Shown: positions 1-6,518, counted from the first letter of the stretch. The stretch: 10,129 nt of DNA from Campylobacterales bacterium (GCA_016937915.1 JAFGVR010000189.1:1-10129); one strand, 5' to 3'. Program-made: numbers and translations. The notes: generated by a model from the sequence alone, not told the origin.

Positions 1-52
1 TACCAAAAACTTTTTTAAAAGCATAATCAGTTCTAACATCCAAAAATCGCAT
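1..52 (-). CDS. Rpn-family recombination-promoting nuclease / PD-(D/E)XK transposase-like protein, N-terminal fragment
   Basis: The gene is cut by the left edge, so only 17 codons are visible. They read MRFLDVRTDYAFKKVFG on the minus strand from an ATG at 52-50. The pattern [KR]FLD-x-RTD-[FY]-AFKK-[IV]-FG is the typical opening of the Rpn/PDDEXK_2 family, a PD-(D/E)XK nuclease-fold group often annotated as putative transposases and shown in E. coli (RpnA) to promote RecA-independent recombination. A GGGG purine run at 64-61, eight bases before the ATG, is a convincing ribosome binding site, and a good promoter lies just upstream. Catalytic residues are outside the window, so it cannot be told whether the gene is intact. 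The family call rests on the N-terminal motif only. Confidence 0.72.
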   Translation of the reverse strand, partial: MRFLDVRTDYAFKKVFG

Positions 53-82
53 CTTAGCATCCCCATTTTATAGTTATAAAAT

Positions 83-100
83 CTGCTTTATTATAGCAAA
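83..100 (-). promoter_or_regulatory. Extended -10 promoter for the Rpn-like nuclease gene
   Basis: On the minus strand the sequence TTTGCTATAAT (100-90) contains a perfect TATAAT at 95-90 preceded by TG one base upstream, an extended -10 element. Transcription would start near position 83, giving a leader of about 30 bases before the ATG at 52. This implies the nuclease is transcribed independently of the SNF2 gene that ends 75 bases upstream of its start. No clear -35 box is visible, which is usual for sigma-70 promoters in Campylobacterota. Confidence 0.55.
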
Positions 101-127
101 GTTTTTTATAATCATCAGTTCAAAAAC

Positions 128-3100
128 CTACTTCAAAAGCTCCAACAACTCATCACCGCTAAACTTCACATCCTCTTGTTGTTTGTTCTCATCATAGATG
201 CCATTTTGGATAGCCTCTTTCTTTTTTTGAAGCTCTAATATCTTTTGCTCTATAGTGTTTTCCACTATCAGTTTATAAACAAACACCGCTTTTTTCTGCC
301 CTATGCGGTAAGCTCTATCGGTTGCTTGGTTTTCAACTGCTGGGTTCCACCATGGGTCGTAGTGGATGACGGTGTCAGCTTCAGTTAGGTTTAGCCCAAC
401 CCCTCCCGCTTTTAGAGAGATGAGAAATATTTTTGCATCACCTTTAGTAAACTCCTCTATCACTTTTTCTCTGTTTGTTGTTGAGCCTGTAAGTTTTGTG
501 TAGCTTACCTCTTTCTCTTTTAGTTTATCCTCTATGATGCTAAGCATCGAGGTAAACTGTGAGAACACAAGTATCTTTCTATCTTCAGCCAAAAGCTCAT
601 CTACAAGGTCTAAAAAGAGCTCAAGTTTTGCACTCTCTTTTACCTTTTGTGCCTCACTGATGCCAAGCAAACTTGGGTCACAACAAACTTGTCGCAGTTT
701 TAGAAGTGCATCTAAGATGGTGATATGTGAAGATGCAAGACCTTTGTTTTTAACTGCATCTTTTACTTTTTGCTCCATAGCTACACGGATTGACTCATAA
801 AGAGCTGATTGTTTACTCTCAAACTGGGTGTATTTTACTATCTCATTTTTCTCTGGAAGCTCAGATGCCACAAGCTCTTTTGTTCGTCTTATCATAAAAG
901 GTTTCACCCTTTTGTTTAAAAGTGCTTGTCTCTCAAAATCTCTCTCTTTCTCTATTGGTGTTTGATAAAAGTTTTTGAAAAAATTCATACTGTCTAAAAA
1001 CCCTGGCATCAAAAAGCTAAATATACTCCAAAGCTCCCCTAAATGGTTTTCTATAGGGGTACCACTAAGAGCTAATCTGTGGTCACTCTTAAACCCTTTT
1101 ATCGCCATAGCCATTTTTGTTTTTGGATTTTTTATCTTTTGAGCCTCATCTAGGATGATGTAGCTAAAATCAAGCTTGTCAAAAATCTCTTTATCTTTTA
1201 AGATTAGCTGATAAGTGGTGAGTAAGATGTCATGATTTTGCACCTCATCAAACCGCTCTGCCCTGTCGTTTCCATGAAGCGAAAGCACTTTTAGGTTTGG
1301 TGTAAACTTTTTAGCCTCATTTTTCCAGTTGGCTATGAGTGAGGTTGGCATAACTATGAGTGATGGTTTGTCTAGTTTGTTATCCTCTTTTAAGCGACTT
1401 AAGTGTGCCAAAGACTGAAGCGTTTTTCCAAGCCCCATATCATCTGCCAAAATCCCACCAAACTTAAACTCATGCAAAAACCCAAGCCAATTAAGCCCTT
1501 GTTGCTGATAATCCCTAAGTGTTGCATTTAAAACTTTTGATGGTTCAACCCTTTTTATCCCATCAAAATCTTTTAGTTTTTTAGAGAGTTCAAGTATCTC
1601 TTTTGAGCCTTTCCAGATCACATCATCATCAAGTGATGCAAGCATGTGGGCATCAAAGTTTGAGAGTTTTAGTTTGCCGTTTTTATCTTTTTTATCCATA
1701 AGTTCTATAATGGTTTTGATGATAGGGCTTATCTGTTTGGTCTGAACCTCTACAAAGTAGTTCTCATCCACCTCAACATTTAGAGATTCTGGCATCGACT
1801 CGTAGTTATCAAACTCCCCTATGATTGAGCTTACAAGGGGAGCTATGGGGATAGAGCGACCATCAAACTCTAGGTTGAATGAGAGTGAGAACCAGTTGTT
1901 CTCATTTTCACTCTCAACCACCACTTCAGAACTAGCCCCAAACTTCATTTCAAAATCATCTAAATCCTCAACTCTCCACCCTTCACTCTCAAGAAGCTCC
2001 AAACCACTCTCTATAAACTCCCTAAAAGCTTTTAACTGCTTTTGTTTGTTTACATCTCCTAACTCTACCCATAAGTCATTATCTTTTACAAAACTCTCAA
2101 ATCCAAAACTCTCGATCCTTTTTTTAGCATCTGCTTCAAACTCAAGGTCTCTTTTTATCTCCACCTTTTCATCTTTGTCAAAAAATGAACTCACCTCTTT
2201 GATAGGCTCATAAGATAGAGTAAAACCATCATAATCAAAATCAACTTTAAAAGATTTACTCTTTAGATGCAACTGTGGAGTTGGTTTGGCATCTACAAAG
2301 TTTACTTTTATCTCTGCTGGGGTTTTTAGCTCTATATTTGGCGTGTTTTTAGATATGGTTGCATAAGTTTGCACTATCTTTTGTTTTGGTATTTTAGGGG
2401 CTTGTTGGAGTTTTTTAAACATCTTTGCATCTAAAGCAAACTCCATTATAGCGTTGTTTTGAGTATCTAAGATATATGGCGGTTTGGTGGAGAGGAGTTT
2501 ATAGTTTTTGTCTATGTTTGATTTTAGGGTATATTCATCACCGTTTGCTTGAAACTCAAACTCTGGCTCAAACAAAGCATCTACAAATCTTATGGGTTCT
2601 TTGTTTTCATTGTAGTAGCATCTTGATGTTTTTATGATATTTTGAAGTAAAACTCCACCAAGAGTTCCACTAAATTTCATAATCGGGGTGTTGTACTTAT
2701 CTTTAAAAAAGCCACTTGAGAGTTGTGCTATATCCACATCACTCTCATCTTTAATATCCCCATAGTGGTAGCCATCTATAAACTTGTAAGCATCTAAGAG
2801 TGTCCCACCGTTTATCTCACCACTTTTTAAGATTTTTGATTTGTAAAACTTAAGTTCATCTCTACCTCGTTCCCCTCCAAAAAGTCTGTAAGTGACAAAA
2901 TAATCACCACTTAAAAAACTCTTTTTATCTGCATTAAACTCTTTTAACCAAAGTTCAAACTCATCCTCTTGTGATTGGTGTGTCGGTGCAGTTGTTTTTT
3001 GATTTTTTATATACGCCAAACAAGCTGCTATGACATGTTTGCAGTTGTGTCCAACTGGGCAAGTACAACTCCCCTCTATCTTTAGTGTTGCATCTCTTGT

Positions 3101-3280
3101 TACCAAGATAGATTGTGAATACTCATCAACACCCCTAACCAAAGAGCTTATAAGAAGTTTGTTTTTGCTATCTACTTTGACAAGGCATCTACTAACCCTG
3201 CCCTCTTCAAAATAGATATAACCCCTTAAAAAGTCTGTACTACTTACATAATCTCTTATCTCATTTGAACTAAATTCCAC
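128..3280 (-). CDS. SWIM zinc-finger SNF2-family DNA helicase/ATPase
   Basis: A 1050-residue SNF2 ATPase, complete. Residues 72-82 form a SWIM zinc finger (C72-x-C74-x5-C80-x-H82), a putative DNA- or protein-binding module. Residues of about 100-570 are a poorly conserved region corresponding to the bacterial SNF2-associated segment. The ATPase core occupies about 585-1030: Q-like LRDYQQ (588-593), Walker A DDMGLGKT (613-620), Walker B DEAQ (711-714), motif III LALSGTP (736-742), motif IV ILVFSQFT (903-910), motif V around 955-966 and motif VI QATDRAYRIGQ (985-995, arginine fingers R989 and R992). All core motifs are intact, so it should be an ATP-driven double-stranded DNA translocase acting in the cytoplasm. 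The biological role of bacterial SWIM-SNF2 proteins is unclear; transcription recycling (RapA-like), repair or defence have been suggested for relatives. The start is a GTG (3280-3278) with GAGGTGG seven bases upstream. Length is normal for this architecture. It is a single gene; no partner indicates its pathway. Confidence 0.93.
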   Translation of the reverse strand: MEFSSNEIRDYVSSTDFLRGYIYFEEGRVSRCLVKVDSKNKLLISSLVRGVDEYSQSILVTRDATLKIEGSCTCPVGHNCKHVIAACLAYIKNQKTTAPTHQSQEDEFELWLKEFNADKKSFLSGDYFVTYRLFGGERGRDELKFYKSKILKSGEINGGTLLDAYKFIDGYHYGDIKDESDVDIAQLSSGFFKDKYNTPIMKFSGTLGGVLLQNIIKTSRCYYNENKEPIRFVDALFEPEFEFQANGDEYTLKSNIDKNYKLLSTKPPYILDTQNNAIMEFALDAKMFKKLQQAPKIPKQKIVQTYATISKNTPNIELKTPAEIKVNFVDAKPTPQLHLKSKSFKVDFDYDGFTLSYEPIKEVSSFFDKDEKVEIKRDLEFEADAKKRIESFGFESFVKDNDLWVELGDVNKQKQLKAFREFIESGLELLESEGWRVEDLDDFEMKFGASSEVVVESENENNWFSLSFNLEFDGRSIPIAPLVSSIIGEFDNYESMPESLNVEVDENYFVEVQTKQISPIIKTIIELMDKKDKNGKLKLSNFDAHMLASLDDDVIWKGSKEILELSKKLKDFDGIKRVEPSKVLNATLRDYQQQGLNWLGFLHEFKFGGILADDMGLGKTLQSLAHLSRLKEDNKLDKPSLIVMPTSLIANWKNEAKKFTPNLKVLSLHGNDRAERFDEVQNHDILLTTYQLILKDKEIFDKLDFSYIILDEAQKIKNPKTKMAMAIKGFKSDHRLALSGTPIENHLGELWSIFSFLMPGFLDSMNFFKNFYQTPIEKERDFERQALLNKRVKPFMIRRTKELVASELPEKNEIVKYTQFESKQSALYESIRVAMEQKVKDAVKNKGLASSHITILDALLKLRQVCCDPSLLGISEAQKVKESAKLELFLDLVDELLAEDRKILVFSQFTSMLSIIEDKLKEKEVSYTKLTGSTTNREKVIEEFTKGDAKIFLISLKAGGVGLNLTEADTVIHYDPWWNPAVENQATDRAYRIGQKKAVFVYKLIVENTIEQKILELQKKKEAIQNGIYDENKQQEDVKFSGDELLELLK

Positions 3281-3310
3281 TATAAAACCACCTCATTTTT
3301 AAACTAAAAA

Positions 3311-3335
3311 ATAATACCTATTTCACACTTAAGTG
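3311..3335 (-). promoter_or_regulatory. Candidate promoter and palindromic operator of the SNF2 gene
   Basis: Reading toward the SNF2 gene, TATTAT at 3316-3311 is a plausible -10 box about 30 bases before the GTG start. Ten bases upstream lies a perfect 10-bp palindrome, CACTTAAGTG (3326-3335), positioned in the spacer/-35 region where a dimeric repressor or activator could act. Both assignments are by eye. A 10-bp palindrome can arise by chance in AT-rich DNA, so the operator reading is speculative. Confidence 0.3.
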
Positions 3336-3375
3336 CTTATTTTAAACCACATTCTTTGAGTTTTATTATTTTTTT

Positions 3376-3403
3376 ATTGTACAATTTTATAAGATATTAC
3401 AAT
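3376..3403 (+). promoter_or_regulatory. Candidate promoter of the minCDE operon
   Basis: TTGTAC (3377-3382) and TACAAT (3398-3403), 15 bases apart, resemble -35 and -10 boxes. The predicted transcription start near 3410 would leave a leader of about 58 bases before minC. The -35 hexamer is embedded in a perfect 10-bp palindrome ATTGTACAAT (3376-3385). An alternative -10, TATAAG, lies at 3388-3393. The spacer is short and the region is AT-rich, so this is a candidate only. Confidence 0.3.
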
Positions 3404-3455
3404 CTGGAGTGATGAATTCAGAGTGTAAAATGTATTGACTCTTTAAGCAAGTGGT

Positions 3456-3467
3456 AGGGGATAGATT
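3456..3467 (+). promoter_or_regulatory. Ribosome binding site deciding the TTG start of minC
   Basis: AGGGGAT (3456-3462) precedes the TTG at 3468 by an optimal spacing. Upstream in-frame ATG codons that would avoid a TTG start are absent, so TTG is the supported start. Confidence 0.6.
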
Positions 3468-4064
3468 TTGAAAACAAAACAGTACTCGGCAAAGATATTT
3501 GAGATAGATTTGGACAGTGAAGATAGTTTTATCTCTTTTTTTGATAAAAATCACCAACTTTTTCAAAACCATCTCATAGTTGTAAATGGTGATGAGTCTC
3601 AAAGCATCAAAGAGTACCTAAATGGCAAAAATCTTGCGTATCTATTTAACAAAAAAATCCCTAAAGCAAACAAAGAAAAAGAGATACTCTTTGAAGAAGA
3701 GAAAAAAGAGGAAAAAAAAGAGGAGCCTCTAAAAGAGCAGATAAAATCAAACATCAAAGTTTTAGACAAACTTGTAAGAAGTGGTCAAGAACTTGTGATT
3801 GATGGGGATTTGTTACTTTTAAACCGTGTAAACAGTGGGGGGAGCATCATCATAAACGGCACACTTATCATCACACAAATAGTAGATGGTGATATAAGAT
3901 GCGATGGGGATTTTATGATGCTTCAAACATCGGATAAAGCAAATGTAGTTTTTCACGGTGTAGAGGTTGATAACAAATATCTAAAAGAGAAACTAAACAG
4001 AGTAGAACTCATAAATGATGAGATAAAAATAACACCAGTTCTAAAGGAGACAAGTTGGGTATAG
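3468..4064 (+). CDS. minC: Septum site-determining protein MinC (diverged)
   Basis: A 198-residue protein, first gene of minCDE. MinC inhibits FtsZ polymerisation and is carried to the membrane by MinD to block division at the poles. A short N-terminal domain (about 1-62) is followed by a charged Lys/Glu-rich linker (about 64-92) and a C-terminal domain (about 97-190) of glycine-punctuated short strands, consistent with the MinC beta-helix. The RSGQ motif (104-107) that opens the MinC C-terminal domain is intact. The usual G-x-LRG-x-AHAG segment of the MinD-binding face is not recognisable; the corresponding stretch reads NGTLIITQIVDGDIRCDGD. The start is TTG at 3468 supported by AGGGGAT. The stop (4062-4064) overlaps minD by 10 bases, implying translational coupling. 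The identification rests on the RSGQ motif, domain layout and operon position; the family is hard to recognise from the N-terminal half alone. Confidence 0.88.
   Translation: MKTKQYSAKIFEIDLDSEDSFISFFDKNHQLFQNHLIVVNGDESQSIKEYLNGKNLAYLFNKKIPKANKEKEILFEEEKKEEKKEEPLKEQIKSNIKVLDKLVRSGQELVIDGDLLLLNRVNSGGSIIINGTLIITQIVDGDIRCDGDFMMLQTSDKANVVFHGVEVDNKYLKEKLNRVELINDEIKITPVLKETSWV
4044..4054 (+). promoter_or_regulatory. Ribosome binding site deciding the TTG start of minD
   Basis: AAGGAGA (4044-4050) lies inside the end of minC, five bases (from GGAG) before the TTG at 4055. This is the strongest Shine-Dalgarno sequence in the operon and fixes the minD start at a TTG within minC. It also places the Walker A lysine at the family-typical residue 11. 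Confidence 0.75.
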
Positions 4065-4867
4065 TAATAGCAGTGATAAGCGGTAAAGGTGGGGTTGGAA
4101 AAACAACTACTACTGCAAACATAGGTCTTGGCATCGCACAAAACGGCAAAAGCTGTGTAGTGGTTGATTTTGACATTGGGCAGAGAAATCTTGATATGAT
4201 ACTTGGACTTGAAAACCGTGTGGTTTACGATATGGTTCATGTTATGGATGATGGAGTAGATGTAAAACAAGCACTTATTAAAAGTAAGATGAGTCCAAAC
4301 CTATCGTTTTTGGCAGCATCACAAACAAAAGACAAATCTGTTTTAAACTCAGAAAAGATTTTAAAACTTATCAACTCACTAAAAGAGAGTTTTGAGTATG
4401 TGATTTTAGATGCTCCAGCTGGGATAGAGAGTGGATATGAACATACCATAGAGTTTGCAGACAAAGCTATCATCGTGGTAAATCCTGAAGTATCATCTAT
4501 TAGAGATTCTGATCGTGCTATAGGGATACTAGACTCTAAGAGCCAAAGGGTAAAAGATGGTTCAGAGGTTGATAAATTTTTGATAATCAACAGAATAGAT
4601 GCAAAGATGGTACAAAGTGGTGAGATGCTAAAAAGTGATGATATTTTAGAGATACTTAGCATCCCACTTATTGGAAAAATCCCAGAAGATAGAGGCATCA
4701 TAGAGGCTTCAAACCAAGGTCGCCCTATAGTTCTTTTTGAAAACTCAAAAGCTGGTCAAGCTTATAAACGCATAGCAAAAAGGTTATGTGGTGAGAAGGT
4801 TGATTTTGTTGATGTAGAGAGTGAAACGACTGGATTTATGCAAAAAATAAAAGGGATATTTAAGTAA
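4055..4867 (+). CDS. minD: Septum site-determining ATPase MinD
   Basis: A 270-residue ParA/MinD-family ATPase, the normal length. In the ATP-bound state it dimerises on the inner membrane, recruits MinC, and is released when MinE stimulates hydrolysis, giving the pole-protecting Min pattern. The deviant Walker A motif is KGGVGKT (11-17) with signature lysine K11 and catalytic-site lysine K16. Switch I, around DFDIGQRNLD (38-47), contains D40. Walker B is YVILDAPAG (115-123) with D119. The last ten residues (FMQKIKGIFK) form a basic amphipathic helix typical of the MinD membrane-targeting sequence. Translation starts at TTG with a strong AAGGAGA site, overlapping minC by 10 bases, and the TAA stop shares its last A with the minE ATG. 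All functional motifs are present, so the protein should be active. Confidence 0.97.
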   Translation: MGIVIAVISGKGGVGKTTTTANIGLGIAQNGKSCVVVDFDIGQRNLDMILGLENRVVYDMVHVMDDGVDVKQALIKSKMSPNLSFLAASQTKDKSVLNSEKILKLINSLKESFEYVILDAPAGIESGYEHTIEFADKAIIVVNPEVSSIRDSDRAIGILDSKSQRVKDGSEVDKFLIINRIDAKMVQSGEMLKSDDILEILSIPLIGKIPEDRGIIEASNQGRPIVLFENSKAGQAYKRIAKRLCGEKVDFVDVESETTGFMQKIKGIFK

Positions 4868-5094
4868 TGTTTTCATGGTTTAATAAAAAAAGCAGCGCTC
4901 AAACTGCAAAGGACAGACTCACCATAGCGATAATGTCAGATAGAACAAACAACAGTTTCCCTTTTTTAAATGAGTTAAAAGCTGAGATAATCGAAGTTGT
5001 AAAAAAATATATGGGTGTTAAAAAGATAGATATCCAAACTGAAACTATAGATGATATGGAAGCATTATCTATAGATATTCAGTTGGAAAAATAA
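4867..5094 (+). CDS. minE: Cell division topological specificity factor MinE
   Basis: A 75-residue MinE, slightly shorter than the 88-residue E. coli protein. It stimulates MinD ATPase and displaces MinC, driving Min patterning at the membrane. The N-terminal MFSWFNKK is the expected amphipathic membrane-targeting segment. Residues of about 13-26 (TAKDRLTIAIMSDR) match the MinD-contact region (AKERLQIIVAERR in E. coli). The C-terminal half (about 35-73), with LKAEIIEVVKKYM and the final IDIQLE strand, corresponds to the topological-specificity dimerisation domain. The ATG overlaps the minD stop in TAATG, so it should be translated by reinitiation. It is followed at once by an intrinsic terminator, making it the last gene of the operon. 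Confidence 0.95.
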   Translation: MFSWFNKKSSAQTAKDRLTIAIMSDRTNNSFPFLNELKAEIIEVVKKYMGVKKIDIQTETIDDMEALSIDIQLEK

Positions 5095-5095
5095 A

Positions 5096-5128
5096 CTACA
5101 AAACAATTTTAATGTTTTGTGGTTTTTT
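5096..5128 (+). terminator. Intrinsic terminator after minE, probably bidirectional
   Basis: A 10-bp stem pairs CTACAAAACA (5096-5105) with TGTTTTGTGG (5113-5122), including one G-U wobble, around a 7-base loop. It is followed on the plus strand by six T (5123-5128). On the minus strand the same stem is followed by TTTATTTTT (5095-5087), so it can also end transcripts of the opposing mltC/small-ORF pair. The stem begins two bases after the minE stop and contains the last codons and stop of the minus-strand small ORF. Confidence 0.85.
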
Positions 5129-5246
5129 CCACATTTCTTTTTTCATCTTCCTCTAACATCGCCATACCACTCATGATAAGGTAAGTTGAAAGCCCAAAAC
5201 CTATCGCTATCATCACTACTCTTTTTATCTTTTCTATCTTACTCAT
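5109..5246 (-). CDS. Small single-span membrane protein, 45 residues, coupled to mltC
   Basis: A short reading frame with ATG at 5246-5244 and TAA at 5111-5109. The peptide starts MSKIEKIKR, has one hydrophobic span at about residues 10-30 (VVMIAIGFGLSTYLIMSG), and ends in a charged tail (EEDEKRNVEKTTKH). The basic N-terminus suggests N-in, C-out topology by the positive-inside rule. Its ATG overlaps the TGA of the transglycosylase gene as ATGA, the standard signature of translational coupling, and an AAGGAT element at 5263-5258 lies 11 bases upstream. The frame fills the whole gap between mltC and the terminator. I do not recognise a family. Coupling suggests a role with the transglycosylase or the envelope, but that is inference from position only. 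Confidence 0.68.
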   Translation of the reverse strand: MSKIEKIKRVVMIAIGFGLSTYLIMSGMAMLEEDEKRNVEKTTKH

Positions 5247-6418
5247 AGTCTTATGAAATCCTTTTTATATTTTATAACTTTTTGTATATATTTTTTTGGC
5301 TCTTCATACTTTAGATTTGTTTGAAGATTTAGGTAAACCTCTGATGGTTTTTTAGAGTTGATAAGATTTTTTGCTTTAGTTCTATCACTGCTAAAAGCTT
5401 TTAAAACATTTCCACTTCCTGTGTTGTATGCACATATCACGCAGTACTCTCTTGATATTGGGTCATAGATGCCAGAGAGGTATTTTGTATCGAGTATATT
5501 TAGGTACGCAACACCAAGCTCTATGTTGTTTTTTGCATCAAAAAGGTAGTCTTTTGTAGGTTTCCAGCTTTTTCCCTTAGCGTGTTTGTAAGCATCAACT
5601 CCAGCAGTACTTGGAACTATCTGCATAAGCCCTATTGCTCCAGCATGACTTACTGCAAACTGGTTAAAGTTACTCTCTGTTTGGATGATTGCATATACTA
5701 AATTTTTACTTATGTTGTATTTTTTAGCGAACTGCTCTACGAAAGTTTTGTATTTTGTTACCCTTATATCACCATGGTCTTTTACCATCGGTATCTCTAC
5801 AAATGTCACTTTTTTAGTAGTTGAGCCATCTTTTATAGTTTTGCTCTTTAGTGAGTTTTTTATAAGTATATCAGCGTAACGGTTCGCTCTCCACTCATAG
5901 CGGATATCTTGGTTTTGGTCATCTTTTACCTCACCTAAAAGATACGGAGTTGAGCCAAACTTTATCTCTTTTGCACCAAATAGATCAGCCCCACGAGGAT
6001 CATCTGGAAGTAAAAGTGTTGTGACTATCGCATTTTTTATACTTGTTTTTGGGTTTTGTGTATCTAAAGTCTCAACCGTTACAACACCCTTGTCAAAGTC
6101 AACCAAAGCCCTGCTTTTGTAGTTTTGCATATATTTGACATACTCTTTTTGCTCAGGAACTTTTGCGTTATCTTCACCCCACTGCCCCAAAATCCCTTTT
6201 ACAAACTCAGGTAAAAAGTTTAAACTCTTTATATTGTTTATATCTTTTGTTAAAGTGTTTGGATTTTGTGCATAAGAGATCGCTTTTTTTTGAGCTAAAA
6301 GGGAAAATGCACTAGAAGCATCAGCACTTCTTGCAGCATTTGCGATGGAGTAGATATCACTACTTGCACACCCACCAATGAGTGTAGCTACCAATGGAAA
6401 TATTATAAATCGTTTCAT
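5243..6418 (-). CDS. mltC: Membrane-bound lytic murein transglycosylase, MltC type (lipoprotein)
   Basis: A peptidoglycan lytic transglycosylase that cleaves the MurNAc-GlcNAc bond with formation of 1,6-anhydroMurNAc, acting from the periplasm. Taking the ATG at 6418-6416, the protein has 391 residues. It begins MKRFIIFPLVATLIGGC, a lipoprotein signal whose lipobox IGGC puts the acylated cysteine at residue 17. An N-terminal domain (about 20-205) resembles the MltC-specific region. The SLT domain (about 220-365) has the catalytic glutamate in QTESNF (E248), then GLMQI (263-267) and AYNTGSG (330-336). The frame is open to a GTG at 6448, but that would put ten charged residues ahead of the lipoprotein signal, so the ATG is preferred. 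No good Shine-Dalgarno is seen before either start. The stop overlaps the ATG of a small membrane protein. The MltC rather than MltB/MltE/Slt assignment is from the N-terminal domain and length and is less certain than the catalytic domain. Confidence 0.88.
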   Translation of the reverse strand: MKRFIIFPLVATLIGGCASSDIYSIANAARSADASSAFSLLAQKKAISYAQNPNTLTKDINNIKSLNFLPEFVKGILGQWGEDNAKVPEQKEYVKYMQNYKSRALVDFDKGVVTVETLDTQNPKTSIKNAIVTTLLLPDDPRGADLFGAKEIKFGSTPYLLGEVKDDQNQDIRYEWRANRYADILIKNSLKSKTIKDGSTTKKVTFVEIPMVKDHGDIRVTKYKTFVEQFAKKYNISKNLVYAIIQTESNFNQFAVSHAGAIGLMQIVPSTAGVDAYKHAKGKSWKPTKDYLFDAKNNIELGVAYLNILDTKYLSGIYDPISREYCVICAYNTGSGNVLKAFSSDRTKAKNLINSKKPSEVYLNLQTNLKYEEPKKYIQKVIKYKKDFIRL

Positions 6419-6424
6419 TTTGGA

Positions 6425-6430
6425 ATTATA
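6425..6430 (-). promoter_or_regulatory. Consensus -10 box immediately upstream of mltC
   Basis: GATATAAT on the minus strand contains a perfect TATAAT at 6430-6425, ending only six bases before the preferred mltC ATG (6418). If used, transcription would begin at or next to the start codon and yield a leaderless message, in keeping with the lack of a Shine-Dalgarno site. It overlaps the codons that would be translated from the GTG start at 6448, which argues further against that start. Confidence 0.45.
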
Positions 6431-6450
6431 TCTTTTTAGTTTTAACACTT

Positions 6451-6513
6451 TTGTAACATTTGTTTGATAGCATACATTTATGAAAAAAATGTGAAAAACT
6501 TATACTTAAAGGA
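6451..6513 (+). promoter_or_regulatory. Upstream region and ribosome binding site of the copper-receptor gene
   Basis: AAAGGA (6508-6513), five bases before the ATG at 6519, is a clear ribosome binding site. A possible promoter is TTGTAA (6451-6456) with TACATT (6473-6478), 16 bases apart, giving a start near 6485. The better-looking TATACT (6501-6506) is too close to the ribosome binding site to serve as a -10. ACATTT (6474-6479) and AAATGT (6487-6492) form a 6-7-6 inverted repeat that might bind a regulator. I see no convincing Fur box. The binding site is firm, the promoter weak. Confidence 0.4.
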
Positions 6514-6518
6514 AATAA

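Noticed and set aside
534..2213. Plus-strand open frames of 88 and 130 codons at 534-800 and 1821-2213
   Set aside because: They lie wholly antisense to the SNF2 gene, have Ser/Leu/Phe-rich composition typical of frames opposite Glu/Lys-rich coding sequence, and lack recognisable domains.
128..3280. SNF2 gene as part of a known defence system (for example DISARM-like)
   Set aside because: No methylase, DUF1998 or phospholipase-D partner is in the window, and the neighbours are a Rpn fragment and housekeeping min genes.
3412..3438. Eight-codon leader frame MNSECKMY upstream of minC, with GGAG two bases before its ATG
   Set aside because: The Shine-Dalgarno spacing is too short, there is no attenuator-like run of one amino acid, and a frame this short is expected by chance.
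3953..4701. Minus-strand open frames across minC/minD (105 and 154 codons)
   Set aside because: They are antisense to the well-supported minC and minD, with no domain features.
6501..6506. TATACT as the -10 of the receptor gene
   Set aside because: Transcription would start inside the ribosome binding site at 6508-6513.
6451..6518. Fur box upstream of the TonB receptor
   Set aside because: No stretch resembles the GATAAT-type 19-bp inverted motif closely, and the receptor motifs point to copper rather than iron.
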